DNA of 64,000 nucleotides. Origin: Pseudaestuariivita rosea (GTDB lineage Bacteria > Pseudomonadota > Alphaproteobacteria > Rhodobacterales > Rhodobacteraceae). Under the pieces are notes generated by a model, which worked only from the letters and a program-made list of their open reading frames with translations, did not search any database and was not told the origin of the DNA. A program made the translations under genes and the position numbers. The stretch covers positions 62,001 through 126,000 of the forward strand of contig NZ_JACNMP010000002.1 in NCBI RefSeq assembly GCF_017592335.1, written 5' to 3'. Below, in pieces: positions 51,961-59,565 of this stretch (positions within the stretch are counted from its first letter, which is position 1; the number at the start of each line of letters is the position of its first letter).

Positions 51961-52249
51961 AAGAGCAGGTAGATGAAACGCCCTTGGCCCCGCGGCGCCT
52001 TGCGGCGGCAGGGTGTTGGGTCTGATCTGATAAGAAAGGTGGCGCCACCGTCTTGAAGGTTGGTTTAGCCAGAAAGGGGTCGCAACGCCCCCGCTTTCAA
52101 CTTTCATGCATGATCTTTCAGGCGGCTTGTGGTTTGGGTCGTGAAGCCAAAACACAAGTTCTGGAAAACCATTCTTGGTCCGATATCGTGATGCCGGGTT
52201 TTAGGCGAGAAATGCTAACGTCCGGTTGTAGCTGCGCACGGTGGGATTT
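51961..52249. other. Gene-free region between soxR and the repeat element
   Basis: This 289-nt stretch (386 nt including repeat copy B) shows no convincing gene. It contains a perfect 12-bp palindrome GGTGGCGCCACC at 52038-52049 and an imperfect hairpin around 52072-52098 (GAAAGGGGTCG/CGCCCCCGCTTTC). Open frames on either strand are short, lack good ribosome sites and match no family I know. Confidence 0.5.
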
Positions 52250-52336
52250 GAGTATTTTTGCCAAGAAGAAGGGGCTTATCGCGTTTAATACCTTCTTCTT
52301 GGTCTAAATACTCCGGGGTGTGGGGCAGAGCCCCAC
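52250..52336 (-). repeat. Dispersed palindromic repeat, copy B
   Basis: Second copy of the 46.5-kb element. GAGTATTT (52250-52257) pairs with AAATACTC (52306-52313), CCAAGAAGAAGG (52261-52272) with CCTTCTTCTTGG (52291-52302), and GTGGGGC-AGA-GCCCCAC (52320-52336) forms the second hairpin. The outermost pair of that hairpin is G-C here and T-A in copy A, a compensatory change. It begins 11 nt after the fabI stop on the - strand. Confidence 0.85.
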
Positions 52337-52346
52337 GATAATCTTA

Positions 52347-53135
52347 TCAAAGATTTTCAGGCTGCGGCATGCCCAGAACGTGATAGCCGCCGTCCACACG
52401 CACCACTTCGCCAGTTGTGCTGGCGCCGTAGTCGCTGGCCAGATAGACTGCGGTGCCGCCCACGGCCTCAAGCGTTGCGTTGGCGCGTAGGGGGGCGTTG
52501 GCCTCGGTCTGGCGGAAAGTGCGCCGCGCGCCGCCAATGGCCGCACCGGCCAGCGTTTTCATTGGCCCGGGCGAGATCGCGTTGACGCGAATACCTTCTG
52601 GCCCCAGATCATTGGCCAGATACCGCACGGCCGATTCAAGTGCCGCCTTTGCCACGCCCATCACATTATAGAACGGCGTCACGCGGTTCGATCCCTGATA
52701 GGTCAGCGTCAGGATCGTTCCGCCATTCGGCATCAGTTCCGAGGCGCGCTTGGACACGTCGATCAGCGAATAGCACGAGATCGACATCGATGTTTTGAAG
52801 TTCTCGCGCGTGGTGTTGATGAAGCGGCCCGTCAGTTCGTTTTTATCGGAATAGGCGATGGCGTGGACCAGAAAATCGATACTGCCCCATTTATCCTTCA
52901 GCGCGGCAAAGCAGGCATCCAGGCTATCGTCATCCATCACATCCACGTCGATCAGGAAATCGCTGCCCACGCTTTCGGCCAGGGGGGCCACACGTTTGCC
53001 AAAAGCCTCGCCCTGATAGCTAAAGGCCAGTTCGGCGCCTTCCTCATGCAGCGCTTTGGCGATGCCCCACGCGATGGAACGTTCATTTGCGACACCCATA
53101 ATCAGGCCGCGTTTTCCGGTCATCAAATTCGCCAT
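52347..53135 (-). CDS. fabI: Enoyl-[acyl-carrier-protein] reductase (NADH)
   Basis: A 262-residue short-chain reductase for the last step of each fatty-acid elongation round. The N-terminus MTGKRGLIMGVANERSIAWG is the FabI nucleotide loop, and the active site is Tyr and Lys in FYNVMGVAKAAL (YxxxxxxK). The ISPGPMKTLA loop is the region targeted by triclosan-type inhibitors in the family. The ATG at 53135 gives the standard start. It is the third gene after fabA and fabB on the - strand; a palindromic repeat follows. Confidence 0.96.
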   Translation of the reverse strand: MANLMTGKRGLIMGVANERSIAWGIAKALHEEGAELAFSYQGEAFGKRVAPLAESVGSDFLIDVDVMDDDSLDACFAALKDKWGSIDFLVHAIAYSDKNELTGRFINTTRENFKTSMSISCYSLIDVSKRASELMPNGGTILTLTYQGSNRVTPFYNVMGVAKAALESAVRYLANDLGPEGIRVNAISPGPMKTLAGAAIGGARRTFRQTEANAPLRANATLEAVGGTAVYLASDYGASTTGEVVRVDGGYHVLGMPQPENL

Positions 53136-53142
53136 CGTGAAA

Positions 53143-54372
53143 TTATCCGTTATACTTTGAAAGAAGCATCGACCCGTTCGTGCCGCCAAAGCCGAAACTG
53201 TTGGTCATGACTGTGTCCAGTCCTGCGTTTTCGACCAGGTCGGTCGCGATTTCGGCGGGGTCCAGCGCCGGGTCCAGCGTTTCGACATTGATCGAGGGCG
53301 CAATGAAATCGTTTTCCAGCATCAGAAGGCAATAGATTGCCTCTTGCGCGCCGGTGGCCCCCTGGCTGTGGCCGGTCATCGATTTGGTTGAACTGATGGG
53401 CGGCGTGTTACCCTGGCCAAAGACGCGGCGCACGGCCTCAACCTCGCCCACATCGCCGACAGGGGTCGAGGTGCCGTGGGCGTTGATATAGCTGACGCGG
53501 CGCCCGTCGGGGATCGTCTCCAACGCCAGACGCATCGCGCGTTCGCCGCCTTCGCCCGAGGGCGCGACCATGTCGTGCCCGTCGGATGTGGCGGCAAAGC
53601 CCGTGACCTCGGCATAGATCTTGGCGCCGCGAGCCTTGGCGCGTTCCAGTTCCTCAAGCACGACAATCCCGCCGCCGCCTGCGATCACGAAACCATCGCG
53701 GTCGGCGTCAAAGGCGCGGGAGGCCTTTTCGGGGGTGTCGTTATACTTGCTGCTCATCGCGCCCATGGCATCGAAAAGGCAGGACAGGGTCCAGTCCAGT
53801 TCCTCGCCCCCGCCTGCGAACATCACATCTTGCTTGCCATACTGGATCTGCTCGGCCGCATTGCCGATGCAGTGCAGCGATGTCGAACAGGCCGAGGTGA
53901 TGGAATAGTTGATGCCCTTGATCTGAAAGGCCGTCGACAGGTTCGCCGAAATGGTCGAGGACATGCATTTCGGCACCGCAAAGGGGCCAATCCGCTTGGG
54001 TGCACCCTTTTCAAGAACGGTCTGATGGGCCACCAGCATCGCGCTGGTCGACGGGCCGCCGGACCCGGCCACAAGCCCGGTGCGCGGGTTGACCACATCG
54101 CTTTCCTCAAGCCCCGCATCGGCAATCGCCTGCTCCATCGCGATATGGGCATAAGCCGCGCCGGGCCCCATAAACCGCAGCTTGCGCTTGTCGATGTGAT
54201 CTTCGGGCGTGATTTTTAGCGTACCGGCAATCTGGCTGCGAAAGCCGTGTTCGGCCATTTCATCGGAAAAGACGACGCCCGATTTACCCTGACGCAAGGC
54301 GCTGGTCACTTCGGTCGCGTTGTTCCCGATAGGCGACACGACTCCCAGACCTGTGACGACGACACGGCGCAT
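53143..54372 (-). CDS. fabB: 3-oxoacyl-[acyl-carrier-protein] synthase I
   Basis: The 409-residue KAS I enzyme elongates unsaturated acyl-ACPs. It begins [17 protein letters not shown]. The catalytic Cys is in [11 protein letters not shown], with His in [11 protein letters not shown] and [10 protein letters not shown]. Its place directly downstream of fabA identifies it as FabB rather than FabF. The ATG at 54372 has AGGGGG upstream; the TTG at 54378 is rejected. It lies 7 nt upstream of fabI. Confidence 0.96.
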   Translation of the reverse strand: MRRVVVTGLGVVSPIGNNATEVTSALRQGKSGVVFSDEMAEHGFRSQIAGTLKITPEDHIDKRKLRFMGPGAAYAHIAMEQAIADAGLEESDVVNPRTGLVAGSGGPSTSAMLVAHQTVLEKGAPKRIGPFAVPKCMSSTISANLSTAFQIKGINYSITSACSTSLHCIGNAAEQIQYGKQDVMFAGGGEELDWTLSCLFDAMGAMSSKYNDTPEKASRAFDADRDGFVIAGGGGIVVLEELERAKARGAKIYAEVTGFAATSDGHDMVAPSGEGGERAMRLALETIPDGRRVSYINAHGTSTPVGDVGEVEAVRRVFGQGNTPPISSTKSMTGHSQGATGAQEAIYCLLMLENDFIAPSINVETLDPALDPAEIATDLVENAGLDTVMTNSFGFGGTNGSMLLSKYNG

Positions 54373-54390
54373 ATGCAAACCCCCTGATAC

Positions 54391-54900
54391 TTAGCCGGCG
54401 GTGGACAGGCCGACTTTCATGCCCTTGACCTCATAGATGGGTTCGCCGTCCGCCTCAACCCGGCCGTCAGCAACGCCCATTTTCAGCCTGCGGTCGATTA
54501 CACGGGTGAAGTCGACGAAATAGCGGATCACCTTGCGTTCGGGCGTAACCATGCCGGTCAGCTTGACCTCGCCCACGCCCAGGGCCATGCCCAACCCCTG
54601 CCAGCCGCGCCAGCCCAGGTTAAAGCCCGTCAGCTGCCAAAGGCCATCCAGACCCAGACAGCCCGGCATGATCGGATTGCCGGGGAAGTGGCATTTAAAG
54701 AACCAAAGATCGGGCGTGATGTCGAATTCAGCCACAACGTGGCCTTTTCCATGGGCACCGCCATCGGCGCTGATATCGGTGATCCGGTCCATCATCAGCA
54801 TCGGCGGTTCCGGCAACTGGGCATTGCCGGGGCCGAACAATTCGCCCTTTGCGCATTTCAGCAACGCCTCTTTGTCAAAACTTGTCGGAAAATCGCCCAT
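54391..54900 (-). CDS. fabA: Bifunctional 3-hydroxydecanoyl-ACP dehydratase/isomerase
   Basis: The 169-residue hotdog-fold enzyme introduces the double bond for anaerobic unsaturated fatty acid synthesis. The active-site His is in [18 protein letters not shown], followed by FNLGWRGW and the conserved [15 protein letters not shown]. The Asp partner is in the [11 protein letters not shown] helix. It is the first gene of fabA-fabB-fabI, divergent from irr across 159 bp. This arrangement is common in alphaproteobacteria. Confidence 0.97.
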   Translation of the reverse strand: MGDFPTSFDKEALLKCAKGELFGPGNAQLPEPPMLMMDRITDISADGGAHGKGHVVAEFDITPDLWFFKCHFPGNPIMPGCLGLDGLWQLTGFNLGWRGWQGLGMALGVGEVKLTGMVTPERKVIRYFVDFTRVIDRRLKMGVADGRVEADGEPIYEVKGMKVGLSTAG

Positions 54901-54995
54901 GTACCCCGTGCCCTTCGGTTCTGTTTACTTTTCAAGGTGATGTAACACCGTCATATCCACCGGTGCAAGCGCGGCAAATTGCAGTTGCGACCGAT

Positions 54996-55031
54996 TTTCA
55001 ATTGAAACCAAGGGGGCGCTGCCCCTATATA
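54996..55031 (+). promoter_or_regulatory. irr promoter with overlapping palindrome
   Basis: TTGAAA (55002-55007) and TATATA (55026-55031) are 18 bp apart. The -35 forms the right half of a perfect 12-bp palindrome TTTCAATTGAAA (54996-55007), and a GGGGC/GCCCC hairpin sits in the spacer. The palindrome is a candidate operator; which protein binds it is unknown. Confidence 0.5.
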
Positions 55032-55059
55032 AAGGACAGGACAGAGGTAAGAGGCAGAA

Positions 55060-55482
55060 ATGCACACCGAAGCAATTGAACGTGGAACCGACTGGCTGAA
55101 CGGGGCAGGGCTGCGCCCGACCCGGCAACGCGTGGCGCTGGCATCACTGCTGGTGGGCGACGGCAACGATCGCCATGTGACCGCCGAAAGCCTGTTTGAG
55201 GCCGCTTCGAAATCCGGTGAGAAAGTGTCGCTGGCCACTGTTTACAATACTCTGCGTGCATTTTGCGATGCGGGCCTGATGCAGGAAATCATGGTCGATG
55301 GTACGAAAAGCTATTTCGACACCAACGTCGATGACCACCCGCATTTCTTCTGGGAAGACAGCAGCACCCTGACCGACGCCCCCGCAGATCAGCTTGAGAT
55401 CTGCCGTCTGCCCGAAGCCCCTGCAGGCGCCGAGGTCGCGAAGGTCGATGTGGTGATCCGGCTTAGGAAGCTGTCTGACTAA
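55060..55482 (+). CDS. irr: Iron response regulator Irr (Fur family)
   Basis: A 140-residue Fur-family regulator that in Rhizobiales and Rhodobacterales controls iron and haem genes. The winged HTH contains RPTRQRVALASLLVG and VSLATVYNTLRAFCDAGLM. The dimerisation domain has SYFDTNVDDHPHFFWED with the HPHFF histidines typical of Irr. The N-terminal haem regulatory Cys-Pro seen in Bradyrhizobium Irr is absent, as in other Rhodobacteraceae. It diverges from fabA. Confidence 0.92.
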   Translation: MHTEAIERGTDWLNGAGLRPTRQRVALASLLVGDGNDRHVTAESLFEAASKSGEKVSLATVYNTLRAFCDAGLMQEIMVDGTKSYFDTNVDDHPHFFWEDSSTLTDAPADQLEICRLPEAPAGAEVAKVDVVIRLRKLSD

Positions 55483-55588
55483 AGCAACTTTCTTTATTCC
55501 TTGAAATATAATTCGGTTTTACCCATAGTCGTGGGCATATTCTTGCGCGCATTCGGAATATCGTCTTTGTTTATGGGGTCGTTGGACT

Positions 55589-56470
55589 TTGTTTGAAACA
55601 CACAAGGAATTTCCCGATCAGATAACGCAGTTTCAGGTTCTGGGGGAAAGATCATCTGGCACGAATGTTTTGTCGGCCTTTATCAATCGCAACACGAGGC
55701 TGGCGCCATCGACCCATCTGGGGTGGAAACATGGGTTTCCACAGGCACAGTTCTATCCGCGAAACCTGCTGACTGTGGTGTCGTTCCGGCACCCGCTGGA
55801 CTGGGTGCGCAGTATGCACCGCAAGCCGTGGCATGCCGCGCCCCGCCTTCAGGGTCTGTCTTTTAGTGATTTCATCCGGGCCGAGTGGGAATCGGTTATT
55901 GATAACGCCCTGCTGACCGATGATCCGATGAACCTGTTTCGGCTGGAACGCCTGCCACGCGCACTGCGGTCGGTCGTGTGGAACCACTACAGCCCCCGCA
56001 TCGGCTGGAAACTGCGCCGCCAGATTGCGCGGTCAGACCCCACATCACAGACCCAGGCCATTGCGGCAGGCGTGCCGCTGCAATATGACCGCCACCCGAT
56101 CACCGGTGAACAGTTCGAAAATATCTTCAAGCTGCGCACGGCAAAGGCGCAGGGGTATCTGGGGCTGCGGCACAGGGCGTGCAATTATCTGTTCGTGTCC
56201 CATGAACTTTATCGGTCCGACCCCGACAAGATCGCGCAGGCTTTGTCAGATGTCTTTGGCATTGCTGTTTCGGGTGATTTGCAGGGTATCGATCGAAAAG
56301 TGGGCCAGATGAACCGCGCCGGATCCGAGAACACGGAAAACAAGGTTGGCCCCCCGGCGGACGTGGCCGACGATGATCTGGATTTCATGGTGTCGCAGCT
56401 GTGCCGCGAAACGGAAAGCCAGATGGGCTATGACATCAGCCTGCTTGGTAAAACGACAGAACTAGTCTGA
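55589..56470 (+). CDS. Sulfotransferase-like P-loop protein
   Basis: The 293-residue product has a phosphosulfate-type loop VLGERSSGTNVLSAFI near residues 17-32 and a VSFRHPLDWVRSMHRKPW segment resembling the 3'-phosphate-binding motif. These point to a sulfotransferase-like fold, though the central region is unlike common members. A TTG start is used; no better start is visible. It is the second such gene in the window, and the nearby EPS operon offers a possible acceptor. Its 3' end overlaps the convergent phosphatase-like gene by 9 nt. Confidence 0.65.
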   Translation: MFETHKEFPDQITQFQVLGERSSGTNVLSAFINRNTRLAPSTHLGWKHGFPQAQFYPRNLLTVVSFRHPLDWVRSMHRKPWHAAPRLQGLSFSDFIRAEWESVIDNALLTDDPMNLFRLERLPRALRSVVWNHYSPRIGWKLRRQIARSDPTSQTQAIAAGVPLQYDRHPITGEQFENIFKLRTAKAQGYLGLRHRACNYLFVSHELYRSDPDKIAQALSDVFGIAVSGDLQGIDRKVGQMNRAGSENTENKVGPPADVADDDLDFMVSQLCRETESQMGYDISLLGKTTELV

Positions 56471-57247
56471 GGTCGCCGTCAGAAAGCTGACCTTGCCGTC
56501 GGGCATAACCTTTGCTGCGCTGAGTTTGCCGGTCTTGTAGGCGCCGGTATCCACGGCGATACGACCGCCCGTGATATGGGCCGTTTGATAGACCGTGTGG
56601 CCATGGGCGACCCAGATGTCGTCCTGCCGCGGAGTTTTCAGAAAGGCGTTGTGGCCCCACAGGAAAACGTCGTCCTCTTGATCTGCGATCGGTATGTTGG
56701 GATCGGCGGCGGCGTGGACGCAGACCAGATTACCGCTGGACCAGGTGCTGGGCAGATTGTGCAGCCAGATGCACATCTGTTTGCCCAGGGCCCGGATCAG
56801 CTGGTGAGCCACCTCCTTTAACTTGTCGGTGTCATAAAGGTCGGGCGGGACACCGATGCCAAAACTGACCAGCGTCTGATCCCCGCCGTAGCGCAACCAC
56901 AGCGCCGTTTCGGGGCGCGGATCGGACAGAAAATCCAGCAGCATCTGTTCATGGTTGCCCCGCAGGCAGATGAAAGATCCTGGTGCCTCGGCGTTCGCCT
57001 TTTCCAGCAACCGCAGCACCTGACGCGAAAAATGCCCCCGGTCGATGTAATCGCCCACCAGGACAATGCTGATCTTGTCCAGACGATTGCGCGCGACGTC
57101 CTGGTCGATCTGTTCAAAGAGCTCAAGCAACAGATCGTAGCGCCCGTGCACATCACCGATGATATAGACGGGCTTGAGCGGAAAGGGCCGCCCGGCGCCG
57201 GTCCGCTTTGGAAAAAGATTCTGAATGATCTTAGCTGCCCGCATCAT
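56462..57247 (-). CDS. Metallophosphoesterase, Ser/Thr protein phosphatase-like
   Basis: A 261-residue calcineurin-like phosphatase. Dimetal motifs: YIIGDVHGRYDLL, VLVGDYIDRGHFS, CLRGNHEQMLLDF and later VWVAHGHTVY. This resembles bacterial PrpA/PrpB and lambda-type Ser/Thr phosphatases and the ExoN-like phosphoesterases near EPS loci. It probably dephosphorylates proteins or nucleotides. The ATG at 57247 follows AAAGG at good spacing; the longer frame upstream is rejected. It diverges from the EPS operon, with a CtrA-type box in between. Confidence 0.85.
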   Translation of the reverse strand: MMRAAKIIQNLFPKRTGAGRPFPLKPVYIIGDVHGRYDLLLELFEQIDQDVARNRLDKISIVLVGDYIDRGHFSRQVLRLLEKANAEAPGSFICLRGNHEQMLLDFLSDPRPETALWLRYGGDQTLVSFGIGVPPDLYDTDKLKEVAHQLIRALGKQMCIWLHNLPSTWSSGNLVCVHAAADPNIPIADQEDDVFLWGHNAFLKTPRQDDIWVAHGHTVYQTAHITGGRIAVDTGAYKTGKLSAAKVMPDGKVSFLTATSD

Positions 57248-57567
57248 TGTGCCTTTTTGCGCAAAACTATTCGGCTTCCAAGCAAAATCAATCTTTTGCG
57301 TCAACGATGCAGACGGTATACGTTAACGCAACGTTAATGATTCGCATGTTGTGCATTTAAGGGGATTAATTTTCAGTTTACGTCTTTTCCGGACCAGTGG
57401 TGTCAGACATCTGACGATTAAAAGTTGTGCTATAATGTATTTGATTATCAAAAAACCGCCTACAAAATCCATTAACGCATCAAATCCGGCAGTGTTTTGC
57501 TGCCTGAATTTGTTTCGTTACAAGAAACAGTTAAAGCGATAGTAGTCAGTTGAACGAGGACGAGTGC
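57248..57567. other. AT-rich divergent control region of the EPS operon
   Basis: This 320-bp gap between the phosphatase gene and exoY-like gene is much more AT-rich than its surroundings. It contains the TTAA-N7-TTAA box at 57323-57337 and many T/A runs. A 63-codon open frame at 57351-57542 has no ribosome site and no recognisable family, so I treat it as non-coding. Confidence 0.55.
57323..57337. promoter_or_regulatory. CtrA-type binding site
   Basis: TTAA-CGCAACG-TTAA matches the CtrA box TTAA-N7-TTAA exactly. It lies 76 nt upstream of the phosphatase ATG (- strand) and about 230 nt upstream of the exoY-like gene, so either could be the target. Confidence 0.6.
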
Positions 57568-58281
57568 ATGTCGCATCTAAAGCATATTGAGCCTGCCATG
57601 GGCCCTGTCGGGGCCGCCTCAGACTATACTGCAGCACAGCAGCGCAAGCTGTTGTCCGACAGCGTGCCGACCGGTGGGGTCGCTAAACGTGCGCTGGATA
57701 TATGTGTGGCGCTGTCTGCGCTGATCCTGCTTTCGCCCTTGTTGCTGGGCGTTGCCTTGGCGGTCAAGCTGACCAGTAAAGGCGATGCGCTTTATGGCCA
57801 TCGCCGTGTTGGTCACAATGGCCGCGAATTCCGCTGCTGGAAGTTTCGCACCATGGTCAGCGACAGCCAGCAGGCGCTTGAACGCCATCTGGCCGAAAAT
57901 CCCGAAGCCCGCGTTGAATGGGAACGCGATCGCAAACTTAAAAATGATCCACGGGTGACGAAACTGGGCAAGACACTGCGCGATCTGTCGATTGACGAAC
58001 TGCCGCAGTTGATCAACATTCTGAAGGGCGAGATGAGCATCGTCGGCCCGCGCCCCGTCGTGCAGGATGAATTGGACCGCTATGGTCGTTCAGCTGTGTT
58101 TTATCTGAAAAGCCGCCCCGGACTGACGGGGTTGTGGCAGATCAGCGGCCGCAATGACGTCAGCTATGAACGGCGCGTTCTGCTGGATCGGTTTTACGTG
58201 GTCAACTGGTCGTTTTTCAGCGATCTGCTGATTATCCTGAAGACTGTGCCAGCCGTTCTTGGATCACGCGGGTCGTATTGA
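57568..58281 (+). CDS. exoY: ExoY-like sugar transferase (initiating phosphoglycosyltransferase)
   Basis: A 237-residue polyprenyl-phosphate sugar-1-phosphate transferase that primes exopolysaccharide repeat units on undecaprenyl phosphate. One membrane helix (LDICVALSALILLSPLLLG) is followed by the catalytic domain: VGHNGREFRCWKFRTMV, KLGKTLRDLSIDELPQLINI, MSIVGPRPVVQDEL and SRPGLTGLWQISGRNDVSY, the hallmarks of the family. The ATG at 57568 has GAGGA upstream. The sugar (Gal or Glc) is not certain, so the symbol is by similarity. It overlaps the upstream extension of the next gene. Confidence 0.88.
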   Translation: MSHLKHIEPAMGPVGAASDYTAAQQRKLLSDSVPTGGVAKRALDICVALSALILLSPLLLGVALAVKLTSKGDALYGHRRVGHNGREFRCWKFRTMVSDSQQALERHLAENPEARVEWERDRKLKNDPRVTKLGKTLRDLSIDELPQLINILKGEMSIVGPRPVVQDELDRYGRSAVFYLKSRPGLTGLWQISGRNDVSYERRVLLDRFYVVNWSFFSDLLIILKTVPAVLGSRGSY

Positions 58282-58301
58282 TCTGCCAGACAGGTGGGGC
58301 A

Positions 58302-59522
58302 ATGCAGCTAAGAAAGCTTATTTATCTGGTCGCACTGGTTCTGGCCCCGGGTTTGGCGGGGGCAGACGGTTACCGGCTGGACGTCAATGACCGGTTGAAC
58401 ATTCGCGTCTATCAGTGGATCAGCGCGGAAAGCACGGTCGAAGAATGGCCCGCCGCCACCGGCGAATTCTGGGTCGGGCCCGACGGTGCGATTTCGGTGC
58501 CCCTGTTGGGGCAGGTGGCTGTGGCGGGGAAAACCACCGCCGAGCTATCGCAGCTTTTGTCTGACGAGTTGCGCCAGAAATACGCCCTGACCGATGTGCC
58601 AAGTGTGTCGGTCGAAATCGCGAAATATCGCCCGTTTTTCATCACCGGCGATGTGTCGAACCCCGGTCAGTATGACTTCATCCCTTCACTCACGGTGCAA
58701 CAGGCGGTCAGTCTGGCAGGGGGCACGCAGGATATATCGCGCAATTCCCTTGGTGAAAGTCGTGTGCTTTTGAATGCCACCGGCAGTCTGCGTCTGTTGC
58801 AGGCCGAACGCGACCGGCTTCTGGTCAAGCGCGCCCGTCTGGAAGCCGAACGCACCGGATCTGACGTGATCCCCGAACCCCTGGGTGTGTCGTCGGCGGA
58901 TCGTCTGGCGCTGATCATGGCCGAGGAAGAGGCGATCCTGCGCACCCGCACCAAGCAGTTGAACAGCGATCTTGAGGGGCTGGAGCGTCAGAAGACGTTG
59001 TTGCAGGCCGAGGTCGAAGCGCTTGAGGAAAAAGAACAGAACCTGGAACGTCAGCGTCAGATTGGCCAACAGGAACTGGACCAGTCGCGCCAGCTGATCG
59101 AACGTGGTCTGGCCGCCAGCAGCCGTCTGAACGACGACGAACGCTATATGGTCGAACTGGATTCGCGCATTCTGGACCTGAGCACTCAGTTGCTGCGCGC
59201 CCGTCAGGGCATCGCCGAGGTCGAGGCGGATGCCGCCGCCCTGCGGGTCGAACGCGACGCCGAGATCAATCTGGAAAGCCAGAAGATCGATGCCGACCTT
59301 GAAGAGATCGAACGCCGGATCGTCACCGATCAGTCGATTATCGCCCAGGCCGCTGGCAACATCGCCGAAATCGGCCCGCCCGGTGCCGAGATGTTCGATA
59401 TCGAATACCGTATCGCGCGCGTTGAAAATGGTGAACAAACCAGCATGACCGTCGATGGGTGGACGCCGGTCAAACCCGGTGACGTGCTAGAGGTCAGAAA
59501 ATCCCTGTTGCCGATGCAATAG
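58302..59522 (+). CDS. exoF: ExoF-like polysaccharide export protein
   Basis: The 406-residue secreted product has a signal peptide ending GLAGA, a Wza-type polysaccharide export domain (YRLDVNDRLNIRVYQW, VGPDGAISVPLLGQV) and a SLBB-like repeat (YRPFFITGDVSNPGQYDF). A long coiled-coil region follows at about residues 165-365, rich in Glu, Gln and Arg, reaching into the periplasm. This is the ExoF/OPX layout of succinoglycan-type systems. The ATG at 58302 with AGGTGGGG upstream gives the correct signal peptide. Confidence 0.88.
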   Translation: MQLRKLIYLVALVLAPGLAGADGYRLDVNDRLNIRVYQWISAESTVEEWPAATGEFWVGPDGAISVPLLGQVAVAGKTTAELSQLLSDELRQKYALTDVPSVSVEIAKYRPFFITGDVSNPGQYDFIPSLTVQQAVSLAGGTQDISRNSLGESRVLLNATGSLRLLQAERDRLLVKRARLEAERTGSDVIPEPLGVSSADRLALIMAEEEAILRTRTKQLNSDLEGLERQKTLLQAEVEALEEKEQNLERQRQIGQQELDQSRQLIERGLAASSRLNDDERYMVELDSRILDLSTQLLRARQGIAEVEADAAALRVERDAEINLESQKIDADLEEIERRIVTDQSIIAQAAGNIAEIGPPGAEMFDIEYRIARVENGEQTSMTVDGWTPVKPGDVLEVRKSLLPMQ

Positions 59523-59565
59523 GCCCCGCATGCCGTCCGTTGGGCGGCCCGAAAGATCAGGCAGC

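Noticed and set aside
51964-52155. Short frames on both strands between soxR and fabI
   Set aside because: Weak ribosome sites, odd composition and no family resemblance; the region also carries palindromes.
53143-55482. fabA-fabB-fabI divergent from irr as a novel linkage
   Set aside because: This arrangement is common in alphaproteobacteria, so it is not unusual in itself.
57351-57542. 63-codon frame in the EPS control region
   Set aside because: No ribosome-binding site, AT-rich, no recognisable motif, and it lies in a region that carries regulatory sites.
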